A stretch of 64,000 nucleotides of DNA from Woeseiaceae bacterium (lineage in GTDB: Bacteria; Pseudomonadota; Gammaproteobacteria; Steroidobacterales; Woeseiaceae), in NCBI GenBank assembly GCA_028289545.1, contig JANQPG010000030.1:1-64000 (forward strand), in the 5' to 3' direction. The notes under the pieces were generated by a model that saw only the letters and a program-made list of their open reading frames with translations, searched no databases and was not told the origin of the DNA. The first letter of the stretch is position 1. Each line of letters begins with the position of its first letter. Both the position numbers and the translations under genes were made by a program. Shown here piece by piece: positions 55,174-63,703 of this stretch.

Positions 55174-56247
55174 ATGCGCATACTTGATCGCTACATACTG
55201 CGCGAAATGGCCGCCACCTGGTTCGGGGTTACGCTTGTGCTTCTCCTGATACTGCTGACCAACCAGTTTGCGCGAGTGCTCGGTGACGTTGCCAAAGGCA
55301 AGTTGCCGAAGTATGCGGTATTCGACGTCATTGGCCTGTCCGCCCTGCAATACCTGAGCATCCTTGTGCCGGTCGGTCTGTTTTTGTCGGTCATGCTGGC
55401 GATGGGGCGCCTGTACCGGGACAGCGAACTGCCGGCTATGACGGCCTGCCGCGTCGGGCCCGGCGGAATTTACCGCCCGCTCACGTTGTTGCTGTTGCCG
55501 GTCACGCTGGCGGTTGCCTGGATTGCGCTCGAGGGCGGGCCGCGCGCGCTGACCGGTATCGAGCGGATCGGCGCCGAAGCCAGGCGGGAGGCGGACCTTG
55601 CCAGTATCGAGGCAGGCCGCTTTACCAGCCTCGGTTCCGGAGAAGCCGTCGTTTACGGAGAGCGGGTGTCCGACGACGGCTCCCTCGAAAAGGTCTTTCT
55701 GCAGCGCCGGGCCGAGAACGGCGTGATCGAAGTTGTCGTCGCCGCTCGAGGTGAGCAGCGCGAGACGGCGGACAGCCGGATTCTCGTCCTGCACGATGGC
55801 CGTCGCTACGAAGGCATTCCGGGAACGGCGCGGTTTCGCGTGGTTGAGTTCGCCGAACACGGCATTCCTTATCCGCTGCCGAGCGTCGAAACGCCCGAGC
55901 CCGAACCCCGCTCGCAGCCGTTCATGAATTTGATCGGCAGCGATACGCTCGAGAACCGGGCCGAGCTGCAATGGCGAATCAGTATTCCGCTCGCGACCGT
56001 GCTGCTCGGATTCCTGGCCGTGCCGTTGGCGAAGAGCCGGCCGCGCGCGGGCCGCTACGGGCGCATTGCAATTGGTCTGCTCGTGTTCATCATCTATCTC
56101 AACATGCTGAATGCAGCAAAAGCCTGGATCGAACAGGGCCGGGTTTCGCCCGATATTGGTCTTTGGTGGGTGCACGGAGGTGTGCTGTTGTTCGGGCTGG
56201 TGCTGTTCGGCCTGCAGAACAACTGGCATCGTCGGTGGCTGCCTTGA
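55174..56247 (+). CDS. lptF: LPS export permease LptF
   Basis: Inner-membrane subunit of the LptB2FGC lipopolysaccharide extractor, 357 residues. N-terminal RILDRYILREMAATWFGVTLVLLLILL, a periplasmic beta-jellyroll-like middle (about 115-260, FTSLGSGEAVVYGERVSDDGSLEKVF), and C-terminal helices with RISIPLATVLLGFLAVPLAKSRPRAGR. The 298-base gap to pepA shows no convincing promoter motif or frame. Its stop overlaps the lptG start. Together with lptG it shows the cell is a Gram-negative with LPS. Confidence 0.95.
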   Translation: MRILDRYILREMAATWFGVTLVLLLILLTNQFARVLGDVAKGKLPKYAVFDVIGLSALQYLSILVPVGLFLSVMLAMGRLYRDSELPAMTACRVGPGGIYRPLTLLLLPVTLAVAWIALEGGPRALTGIERIGAEARREADLASIEAGRFTSLGSGEAVVYGERVSDDGSLEKVFLQRRAENGVIEVVVAARGEQRETADSRILVLHDGRRYEGIPGTARFRVVEFAEHGIPYPLPSVETPEPEPRSQPFMNLIGSDTLENRAELQWRISIPLATVLLGFLAVPLAKSRPRAGRYGRIAIGLLVFIIYLNMLNAAKAWIEQGRVSPDIGLWWVHGGVLLFGLVLFGLQNNWHRRWLP

Positions 56248-57311
56248 ACGCCATCCTGACGGCATACCTGACCCGCACCGTACTCGCCAGTTCGGCAATG
56301 GTGCTCGTCGTGCTGCTTGCGCTGGCGGGACTGTTCGAGCTGATCGCTGAGCTCGACGACGTTCAGAACAGCTACCAGACGCCGCAGGCCATTCAGTTCT
56401 CGCTGTTGCGGCTGCCGATCCTGGCCTTCGAGCTCCTGCCCGTGGCCGTGCTCATCGGCTCGCTGCTGGGGCTGGGCGGTATAGCGGCCAACAGCGAAAT
56501 TATCGTCATGCGCGCAGCGGGCATGTCGGTCAAGAAGCTCGCCGGCATGGTCTCCGTGTCCGGCATGATTCTCGTTGTGTTGACCGGGCTGCTTGGCGAG
56601 TTCATCGGCCCGCCGTTGGACTTTTACGCGCGCAACATGCGGGTTGAGGCCCGGCTTGGGCAGGACGACGATCGCCTCGGCAATGCCACCTGGGTCAAAG
56701 ACGGCTCCGCCTATCTGCACCTCGAGCGGGTCAACACCGAGTTCGAGTTCGGCACGCTGTACCTGTACCGCTTCAACGAGTACGACGAACTCGAGTCCAT
56801 CGCCCTGGCCGACAACGCGGGCATCAACAGCGACGATACCTGGCGCCTCGAAAACGTTCGGGAAACCCGCTTTTTCGACAACCGTGTCCAGGTCAGCGAA
56901 GAGGTCCTCACGACCGAGGAGTTCGAGGTCAACGCCGAACTCCTGGGCAGCGGGCTTGCCAAGCCGCTGAGCCTGTCGCTGCGCGGCCTGCTGAGCTACA
57001 TCGATTACTTGAATCGCAACGAGCTGGACGCCGACCAGTACGAGACGGAGTTCTGGTACCGGATATCGAGAACGGCTACGGTGCTGATCATGCCTATTCT
57101 TGCGCTTGCGTTCGTGTTCGGCTCGCTGCGCACGGGCGGCGCAGGGGGGCGCCTGATGATTGGTGTCGTTATTGGCCTTGCGTATTACCTGGCGAGCGAA
57201 ATGCTGGCCAATTCCGGCCAGGTCTTCGATCTCAACCCGGCAACCATTTCGTGGTTGCCGTCCGTTGTGCTGCTTGTCGTAACGCTGATTGCGCTGACGC
57301 GTATACGCTGA
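56244..57311 (+). CDS. lptG: LPS export permease LptG
   Basis: Partner permease of LptF, 355 residues from TTG 56244 (family start LNAILTAYLTRTVLASSAMV). The start overlaps the lptF stop as TTGA, with GGTGG 5 bases upstream; GTG 56235 is an alternative. The 91 residues added by the track's earlier ATG are a wrong frame of lptF. Domains: three N-terminal helices, periplasmic domain (about 110-260), and three C-terminal helices including RISRTATVLIMPILALAFVFGSLR. Length matches the family (about 360). Confidence 0.95.
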   Translation: MNAILTAYLTRTVLASSAMVLVVLLALAGLFELIAELDDVQNSYQTPQAIQFSLLRLPILAFELLPVAVLIGSLLGLGGIAANSEIIVMRAAGMSVKKLAGMVSVSGMILVVLTGLLGEFIGPPLDFYARNMRVEARLGQDDDRLGNATWVKDGSAYLHLERVNTEFEFGTLYLYRFNEYDELESIALADNAGINSDDTWRLENVRETRFFDNRVQVSEEVLTTEEFEVNAELLGSGLAKPLSLSLRGLLSYIDYLNRNELDADQYETEFWYRISRTATVLIMPILALAFVFGSLRTGGAGGRLMIGVVIGLAYYLASEMLANSGQVFDLNPATISWLPSVVLLVVTLIALTRIR

Positions 57312-57337
57312 AGCCCGGGTCCGTCAGCCTGTCGCCG

Positions 57338-57784
57338 TCAGCTTTCCGCCTTGACGGCTTTCTTCTTCTGCTTCGGATAGTGCATCAGCCGAGTGCCGCT
57401 CAGGCGGTCGTGCCAGCTAATCTTGTCGCGATCGACGAGTTGCCACAGGAAACCCAGCCCCAGCGTGGCAAACGAAAGGATGGCGGCGGCAAACCGCAGG
57501 CTGGCTCTTGCCGCGCCCGGCACACGCCCGTTCTCGTCTTCGAGCTGCAGTCCCCAGGACTGCATGCCCAGCGTGCGGCCGCGTGTCGTCCAGAAGCCCA
57601 CGAAAAAGACGTAGATCACCAGGATGAGGCTGAGCTGGTAGGCGGGGCTGTCCAGCACCGCCTCACCGCGCCGCAGCGCAATGAACGGCACCGTCGCGAG
57701 CATCAACAGCGCCAGCACGAGGAGGCTGTCGTAGAGCATTGCGGCTACACGGCGCAAGAGACCGCTGGATCGTTTGTCGGGCAT
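57338..57784 (-). CDS. RDD family membrane protein
   Basis: 148 residues, four helices, RDD family. The domain starts with GLLRRVAAMLYDSLLVLALLML, has GRTLGMQSWGLQLEDENG in the middle and ends with the Lys-rich tail PKQKKKAVKAES. Function unknown; some RDD proteins are implicated in ion tolerance. It is convergent with lptG (26 bases apart) and lies two bases after the MFS gene upstream of it. Confidence 0.85.
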   Translation of the reverse strand: MPDKRSSGLLRRVAAMLYDSLLVLALLMLATVPFIALRRGEAVLDSPAYQLSLILVIYVFFVGFWTTRGRTLGMQSWGLQLEDENGRVPGAARASLRFAAAILSFATLGLGFLWQLVDRDKISWHDRLSGTRLMHYPKQKKKAVKAES

Positions 57785-57786
57785 GG

Positions 57787-59151
57787 TCAGCTATCTGTTT
57801 TTACTGGCGAGAGGTGCTCGTTCGCGTCTTCGCGGGCCAGTTTCACGCGTCGGTGATAGTCGCGGCCGAGCCAAAGGGCAAGCCCCGTCCACACCAGGGC
57901 GAATGGCAGCATGATAATCGAGATCCCGGAGATGCCAAGCCCGAGGATGCTTTTGAAGAACTGGATCGACCAGGTGCCGATGAGGTCGCCGCCGCGGTAG
58001 ACGGCCGTGTCGATGAAGTTCTTGCTCTTGTACTTGTCTTCAGGCGAGACCACGGAGTAAAGCATGTCGGAGGTGGGTTTGCTGAAGGAAAAGCCGAGTG
58101 CGCGGCGCACAACCGTCAGCGCCGTAACGAAGGCAAGGACCGGATCGAAGGCCAGCAGAATGAAGCCCGCGATCGACACGACCGGCAGGAGCGACAGCGA
58201 GATCCCGATGCCGTAGCGGCTGACGACGTGCTTGACGATCAGCATCTGACCAACGATCGTCAGGGCGTTTTGAATGACGTTGACGTTGGAAAAAAACCGC
58301 GCTTGGGCGTTCGTGTCGGGAATTGACTGCTGAACGAGATCCGCCATGAACATGTAGAGTGCGGTGCCCAGCAGGTTGGCGATAATCGAAGCAATCGCGA
58401 TAGCACGGAAGTACGGTGATCGCATGACGTGCGTGAAACCGCTGAACGCACTGCCGCCGAGCGCTCGCTCGCTGGCGGCGCTCTGTTCTATGTCTTCGTC
58501 TTGTGTGTGCTCCACCCAGCGCCGCAAACGCTGGATGCACAGAATGCAGATCGCAAGCAGCGCGGCGGAAATCGGAAACAGGTTTTCGAAACCGACGCTC
58601 TCCACCAACAGGCTTGTGCTGATGCCGCCGAGCAATGCGCCGATGCTGCCGCCGGCCGAGATCAGTCCGAACAAGCGCCGACCCTGCTCGCGCGACCAGA
58701 TATCGGCCATAAAGCTCCAGAATACGGAGACGACGAACAGGTTGAAGACGCTGAGCCAGACGAAGAACACCCGGCCGAGCCAGACGAATTCCCGATCGTT
58801 GTCGACGGCGTAGTCGAACACGGCCCCGAAGATCAGGATGTTGGTAAGGAAGAACAGGTAGACCCAGGGTAGAAACTGCTTGCGCGGGAACCGCGCGGCC
58901 ACCCATCCGAACAGGCTGGTCGCGACGAGCATCGCAAAGAACGTACCGGTAAACAGCAACGGAATGGTGTTGGGTCCACTGCCCACCGCCATGGTCTCGC
59001 GCACCGGCCGCAGGATGTAGTAGGCCGACAGCACACAGAAGAAGTAGACAAACGACCAGATGGCGGCTTCATATTCACCCCGTTGCGGGCCGAACACGCG
59101 CGACAGCCAAGCCTGCCAGGTGTTTTGAAGGGGGGGTGCCGGGTCGATCAT
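57787..59151 (-). CDS. MFS protein related to NTP/NDP exchangers (TlcC-like)
   Basis: 454 residues with about twelve helices. YFFCVLSAYYILRPVRETMAV and GRRLFGLISAGGSIGALLGG, plus SKNFIDTAVYRGGDLIGTW near the end, resemble the group of MFS proteins often annotated as NTP/NDP exchange transporters in free-living bacteria. In free-living cells nucleotide import is unlikely, so substrate is unknown. The start ATG 59151 (MIDPAPP) is used; the track extension has no family match. Divergent from pcnB. Confidence 0.8.
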   Translation of the reverse strand: MIDPAPPLQNTWQAWLSRVFGPQRGEYEAAIWSFVYFFCVLSAYYILRPVRETMAVGSGPNTIPLLFTGTFFAMLVATSLFGWVAARFPRKQFLPWVYLFFLTNILIFGAVFDYAVDNDREFVWLGRVFFVWLSVFNLFVVSVFWSFMADIWSREQGRRLFGLISAGGSIGALLGGISTSLLVESVGFENLFPISAALLAICILCIQRLRRWVEHTQDEDIEQSAASERALGGSAFSGFTHVMRSPYFRAIAIASIIANLLGTALYMFMADLVQQSIPDTNAQARFFSNVNVIQNALTIVGQMLIVKHVVSRYGIGISLSLLPVVSIAGFILLAFDPVLAFVTALTVVRRALGFSFSKPTSDMLYSVVSPEDKYKSKNFIDTAVYRGGDLIGTWSIQFFKSILGLGISGISIIMLPFALVWTGLALWLGRDYHRRVKLAREDANEHLSPVKTDS

Positions 59152-59282
59152 CGGCGCATCATAACTGCGCTTTGTACAATTTGCTGCTCCGGACCCAGGC
59201 GGCGCCCCGGCGGGCACGCCGCTTCTCCCGGTCGATGCCGCGAATCCGATGCCGGAGGTGCGGCCGGGAAGGGCAGGCTGGT

Positions 59283-60650
59283 ATGATCCCGGCCTTTACG
59301 GCTCAGAGCACAGGCGTCTCTTTGGAAAACCGCGCGAGTCCCACCGCTACAGAACCCGAGATCATTCCCCGCAGCGCACACAACGTTTCGCGCGAAGAAA
59401 TCTCCAAAAGCGCTCTTAAGGTACTGTATAGGTTGCACAAATCCGGCTACCAGGCGTTCCTGGTCGGCGGCTGTATTCGTGATGCAATGATTGGCCTGCA
59501 CCCGAAGGACTTCGACGTCGCCACGGACGCAACACCCGATGAAGTCAAGGCGCTGTTCAGCAACTGCCGCTTGATCGGCCGCCGCTTTCGGCTGGCTCAC
59601 GTCCGCTTCGGTCGCGAGATTATCGAGGTCGCCACGTTTCGGGCGTCCGCCAATCACGACGGCGACGATGCCGAACAGGATGTCGAAGGGCGCATCATCC
59701 GCGACAACGTGTACGGCAGCATCGAGGAAGACGTCTGGCGGCGCGACTTCACCTGCAACGCGCTGTACTACAATATTGCCGACTTCAGTATCTGGGACTA
59801 TGCCGGCGGTGCTGCCGATATTCGCGACCGCGTGCTGCGTCTGATCGGCGATCCGGGACAGCGGCTGCGCGAGGATCCCGTCAGAATGCTGCGCGCCGTG
59901 CGTTTTGCCGCAAAACTCGGTTTCGATATCGCCGACGATGTCGTCAACGCCATCGCCGGCAATACCCAGCTGTTGACCAATGTGCCGGCGGCCAGGCTGT
60001 TCGACGAGTTTCTCAAGCTGTTTCAGGCCGGCCATGCCGAGAAGACCTTCGAACTGCTGCGGCACTACGATTTGTTTGCGGAACTCTTCCCCGCGACCGA
60101 AGCGGCGATACGCGACGACGACGGCTTCCTGCCCTTCATCATGGCGGCGCTGAGAAACACCGATCGGCGGGTCGCCGCCGGCAAGTCGGTGACGCCAATG
60201 TTCCTGCTTGGCGTGTTCATGTGGTCACCGACGCGCCGGCTTGCGGACGAGATCCGCCGCGAAGAAAAAATGTCGGAAGGTCAGGCGCTGAGCCTGGCGT
60301 CTTATCAACTGGTTGCCGATCAGCAGCGCCGCGTGGCGATTCCCCGCCGCTTCACCGTGCCGATGCGGGAAATGCTCGCGCTGCAGCCGCGCTTCGCGAC
60401 CACGCGCGGCAAGCGTGCGATGAACTTTCTCGAGCACCGGCGCTTTCGTGCCGCCTATGATTTTATGGTGCTCCTGACCGAAGTGGGGCAATTTGACGAG
60501 CAGCTGATGGCCTTCTGGACGGACGCGCAATGTCAGTCTCGTGAAGATCGCGCGGCGAGTTTCCAGATTCACGGTAAACCGCGCGGGCGCCGCCGCAACC
60601 GTCGCCGCGGCAGGCGGCGCTCCGGCTCGGGCAGCCCCGGCTCGTCGTGA
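59283..60650 (+). CDS. pcnB: Poly(A) polymerase I
   Basis: Adds 3' poly(A) tails that promote RNA decay. 455 residues with the class II nucleotidyltransferase head QAFLVGGCIRDAMIGLHPKD and FDVATDATPDEVKALF (carboxylates DFD), then RDFTCNALYYNI and the flexible-loop and body domains. The Arg-rich C-terminal tail (GRRRNRRRGRRR) is typical of PcnB rather than CCA-adding enzymes. ATG 59283 follows GGGAAGGGCAGG; the track start at 59136 adds 49 non-family residues and overlaps the divergent gene. The stop overlaps folK as GTGA. Confidence 0.94.
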   Translation: MIPAFTAQSTGVSLENRASPTATEPEIIPRSAHNVSREEISKSALKVLYRLHKSGYQAFLVGGCIRDAMIGLHPKDFDVATDATPDEVKALFSNCRLIGRRFRLAHVRFGREIIEVATFRASANHDGDDAEQDVEGRIIRDNVYGSIEEDVWRRDFTCNALYYNIADFSIWDYAGGAADIRDRVLRLIGDPGQRLREDPVRMLRAVRFAAKLGFDIADDVVNAIAGNTQLLTNVPAARLFDEFLKLFQAGHAEKTFELLRHYDLFAELFPATEAAIRDDDGFLPFIMAALRNTDRRVAAGKSVTPMFLLGVFMWSPTRRLADEIRREEKMSEGQALSLASYQLVADQQRRVAIPRRFTVPMREMLALQPRFATTRGKRAMNFLEHRRFRAAYDFMVLLTEVGQFDEQLMAFWTDAQCQSREDRAASFQIHGKPRGRRRNRRRGRRRSGSGSPGSS

Positions 60651-61210
60651 CGGCACACGCTGCTCTTTGGATGCCGGCATACGTGGGGCTCGGCAGCAAT
60701 CTGTCGCAACCGAGCCGGCAACTACGCGCCGCGCTGGAGTGTCTATCGGCGACCGAAGGCGTTCGCGTGTATTCCGTCTCCGGTACCTATCGGTCCGCAC
60801 CCCTGGGCGGTATCGAGCAGCCCGATTTCCTGAACGCATGCGCGGCACTCATGACTCGCCTGTCGGCCCGGGCGCTGTTGGAGACGTTCAAAAGCATAGA
60901 AGGGAAATTGGGCCGTGACACGAGTGCAAAGCGCTGGGGGCCGAGGACTATCGATCTCGACCTGCTTGTGTTCGGCTCCCACCGTATCGACGAGCCGGGT
61001 CTTTCGGTACCCCATCCGGGCATTGCCTCGAGAAATTTTGTACTGTTGCCGCTCAGGGACATAGCGCCCGAGCTTGAGATTCCTGGCGTTGGGCGAGTGG
61101 CGGACCTGCCGGTGCCTTCGGAGCCGGACATTGCTCCTGTGGGTGACAAGGGCTCGGATTACAAGGGCGACAGGCTTTTGCGCTCAGTCGTCCACGTCGA
61201 CGACAATTGA
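60647..61210 (+). CDS. folK: HPPK, 6-hydroxymethyl-7,8-dihydropterin pyrophosphokinase
   Basis: Folate-pathway enzyme, 187 residues. Signatures AYVGLGSNL, SGTYRSAPLGG and RWGPRTIDLDLLVFG (with the HPPK DIDLLLF-like motif), then VPHPGIASRNFVLLPL. The start is GTG 60647, overlapping pcnB. About 25 residues longer than E. coli HPPK at the C-terminus. pcnB-folK is a conserved pair in gammaproteobacteria; the deoxynucleoside kinase follows. Confidence 0.95.
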   Translation: MTAHAALWMPAYVGLGSNLSQPSRQLRAALECLSATEGVRVYSVSGTYRSAPLGGIEQPDFLNACAALMTRLSARALLETFKSIEGKLGRDTSAKRWGPRTIDLDLLVFGSHRIDEPGLSVPHPGIASRNFVLLPLRDIAPELEIPGVGRVADLPVPSEPDIAPVGDKGSDYKGDRLLRSVVHVDDN

Positions 61211-61227
61211 TCTGTGCGGGGGAGAAC

Positions 61228-61896
61228 GTGTCAGTTAGCGCCATAGACGGCGGCAATACCCGCTTCATCGCAGTTGAAGGGCCCATTGGCGTCGGCAAGA
61301 CGGCGCTGGCGCTTCGACTCGCGGAAAGCCTGGGCGCCGATCTGTTGCTTGAGAACGATGCCGAGAACCCGTTCCTCGATCGCTTCTACCGCGACGGTCG
61401 ATCGGCCGCGCTGCCGGCGCAGATGTTTTTCTTGTTTGCGCGCGCGAGACAACTTGAGTCTTTGCGGCAATCGGATCTCTTCACGCGGGTCCGTGTGTCG
61501 GACTACCTGTTTGCGAAGGACCGTTTGTTTGCCGAACTGAACCTCGATGCGGACGAGCTGTCGCTCTACGATCAGGTTGCGGCGAAGCTGGATGTGGAGC
61601 CGCCCGTACCTGACCTCGTCATCTATCTTCAGGCGCGGGTCGACGTGCTGCTCGAGCGGATCGCCCGGCGCGGCCAGTTCAGGGACAGAGGCATCGACCG
61701 CGCCTATCTCGAGCGTCTCACCGAGGCGTACGCACGTTACTTTCACGCCTACGACGAGGGACCGCTGCTGATTGTCAACGCATCGGATATCGACCCGGTG
61801 AACAGCGAAGAAGACTACAATCAGCTGTTCCGACAAATCGAACGCACGACCGGCGGTCGGCACTTCTTCAACCCGGTGGCGGCCGCGCTGGCCTGA
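61228..61896 (+). CDS. Deoxynucleoside kinase family protein
   Basis: A 222-residue salvage kinase of the dNK/dGK/dCK family. P-loop EGPIGVGKTALA; the catalytic-site segment SDYLFAKDRLFAELNL and the lid region ERIARRGQFRDRGIDRAYLERL are family-like. Substrate (dA, dG, dC or dT) cannot be deduced. The start is GTG 61228 with GGGGGAG immediately upstream; TTG 61207 overlaps the folK stop (TTGA) and is a second option. It lies between folK and panB, 15 bases from panB, so it is in the same operon. Confidence 0.88.
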   Translation: MSVSAIDGGNTRFIAVEGPIGVGKTALALRLAESLGADLLLENDAENPFLDRFYRDGRSAALPAQMFFLFARARQLESLRQSDLFTRVRVSDYLFAKDRLFAELNLDADELSLYDQVAAKLDVEPPVPDLVIYLQARVDVLLERIARRGQFRDRGIDRAYLERLTEAYARYFHAYDEGPLLIVNASDIDPVNSEEDYNQLFRQIERTTGGRHFFNPVAAALA

Positions 61897-61911
61897 CGAA
61901 CGGATCACATC

Positions 61912-62742
61912 ATGTACACACAGCTCGAGCAACGCGGGATGCCGAAGCCTCCCGTCAACGTGGCAACGCTTGCGAAGATGAAGGCGGAAAAGGAGCCGAT
62001 CGCCTGTATTACGGCTTACGATGCGAGCTACGCCGTGCTGGTCGACGCCGCAGGTGCGGATCTCGTCCTGGTTGGTGATTCACTGGGCATGGTCATTCAG
62101 GGGCACGATACGACCGTGCCCGTGACGGTCGACGACATCGTGTATCACACGCGCGCCGTCGCGCGTGGTTTACGGCGAGCTTTCCTTGTTGCCGACATGC
62201 CCTTCATGAGCTACACAAATCCTGCACAGGCGCTCGACAACTCCGTGCGGCTCATGCAGGAGGGCGGCGCCATGATGATCAAACTCGAGGGTGGTGAAGG
62301 CCAGCTGGAAATTGTCGAGCACCTTGCGCGACATGACATACCGGTATGTGCGCATCTCGGTCTCAAGCCGCAGTCGGTGCACAAGATCGGCGGTTTCAAG
62401 GTGCAGGGCCGCGACGAGCACAAGGCCAAGGAAATGATTGTGACGGCGGAGCGCCTGCAGAACGCCGGCGCCGATATTGTGCTGCTCGAATGTGTACCCA
62501 ACGAACTTGGAGAGGACATCAGCCGGGCGCTCGAAGTGCCGGTCATCGGCATCGGCGCCGGACCCGCCACCGACGGGCAGATACTCGTGCTGTATGACAT
62601 CCTGGACATTACCCAGGGTCGCACGCCGCGTTTCGTACGCAATTTTCAGCAGGACCACCATTCGCCCCTGGCGGCCATCGAGGCCTACGTCGCAGCCGTC
62701 AAAGATCAGAGCTACCCTGCGCCCGAGCACTGCTTTTCCTAG
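61912..62742 (+). CDS. panB: 3-methyl-2-oxobutanoate hydroxymethyltransferase
   Basis: First committed enzyme of pantothenate synthesis (ketopantoate from 2-oxoisovalerate), TIM barrel, 276 residues. Metal site residues in VLVGDSLGMVIQGHDTT, catalytic glutamate region VLLECVP, and IGIGAGPATDGQILVLYDIL are recognisable. The ATG 61912 is 15 bases after the kinase. The 89-base gap to panC shows only a short direct repeat TTGCCATT. Confidence 0.96.
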   Translation: MYTQLEQRGMPKPPVNVATLAKMKAEKEPIACITAYDASYAVLVDAAGADLVLVGDSLGMVIQGHDTTVPVTVDDIVYHTRAVARGLRRAFLVADMPFMSYTNPAQALDNSVRLMQEGGAMMIKLEGGEGQLEIVEHLARHDIPVCAHLGLKPQSVHKIGGFKVQGRDEHKAKEMIVTAERLQNAGADIVLLECVPNELGEDISRALEVPVIGIGAGPATDGQILVLYDILDITQGRTPRFVRNFQQDHHSPLAAIEAYVAAVKDQSYPAPEHCFS

Positions 62743-62831
62743 GGACGACAGGTCCTTAAAAAACCTCACCAGATCCTGCGCACAACCTGTTGCCATTGCC
62801 CAATTGCCATTATTCAAGGGATGACTGACGC

Positions 62832-63680
62832 TTGTTAACCGTAGACAACAAAGAAGACCTGCGTGCCCAGCTCAACGAATGGCGCCACCAGAACGACCAC
62901 ATTGCGCTGGTCGCAACGATGGGCAATCTGCACAAGGGCCATATTGCATTGGTCAAGGAGGCTCGCGAACATGCCGAGCGTGTCGTGGTGTCGATTTACG
63001 TAAATCCAACCCAGTTCGGTCCGGGCGAAGACTTCGAGGAATATCCGAGAACGCTGGAACGCGACGTCAGGCGTCTGAAGTCGGCGGGCGCCGATCTGCT
63101 GTTCGCGCCGACCGACCTGACCATGTATCCGTTCGGCATCGAAAACGCGACCGTGATTTCGGTGCCGGGTTTAAGCCAGAATTTTTGCGGCGCTTCGCGC
63201 CCCGGACACTTCGACGGTGTGACGACCGTGGTCGCCAGGCTGTTCTCGCTGCTGGTCCCGGACGTGGCCGTGTTCGGCCAAAAGGATTATCAGCAGCAGC
63301 TCTTGATTCGCCACATGACCGAAGACCTGAGCCTGCCGGTGCGAATCGTCACCTCGCCGACCGTGCGCGAGGATGACGGCCTGGCGATGAGTTCGCGCAA
63401 CAGTTACCTGAGCGCGGACGAGCGGCAACGCGCGCCCGAGCTGTACGCCGCGCTGTCTGCCGCGGGTGAGGCTTTGCAGAACGGCAACAGAGACTTCGAG
63501 GCGCTCGAGGAGGGTGCCGCCGATCGTCTCCGCGAGGCCGGTTTCGACGTCGAATACTTCGCCGTTCGCCGGGCTCAAAACCTCGAGGTGCCGGACAGGG
63601 ACTGTGACGAGCTGGTTGTGCTTGCCGCGGCACGGCTCGGCCGTGCCCGACTGATCGACAACGTCGTGGTGACCGTGTAG
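62832..63680 (+). CDS. panC: Pantothenate synthetase
   Basis: Joins pantoate and beta-alanine with ATP; 282 residues. The HIGH-like nucleotide motif is in VATMGNLHKGHIALVKEA (family MGALHEGH), followed by YVNPTQFGPGEDFEEYPR, FGQKDYQQQLLIR and the KMSKS-like MSSRNSYLSADER. The start is TTG 62832, because the ATG 11 bases earlier (62821) opens a frame that stops after 5 codons. Completes panB-panC; panD is not in the window. Confidence 0.95.
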   Translation: MLTVDNKEDLRAQLNEWRHQNDHIALVATMGNLHKGHIALVKEAREHAERVVVSIYVNPTQFGPGEDFEEYPRTLERDVRRLKSAGADLLFAPTDLTMYPFGIENATVISVPGLSQNFCGASRPGHFDGVTTVVARLFSLLVPDVAVFGQKDYQQQLLIRHMTEDLSLPVRIVTSPTVREDDGLAMSSRNSYLSADERQRAPELYAALSAAGEALQNGNRDFEALEEGAADRLREAGFDVEYFAVRRAQNLEVPDRDCDELVVLAAARLGRARLIDNVVVTV

Positions 63681-63703
63681 GGGCTGTATCCGGGCAGGCG
63701 GCT

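Noticed and set aside
59175-59180. TACAAT between the MFS gene and pcnB considered as a pcnB promoter
   Set aside because: No -35 at 16-18 bases (CGGCGC there), and it is part of a TTGTACAA palindrome that could arise by chance.
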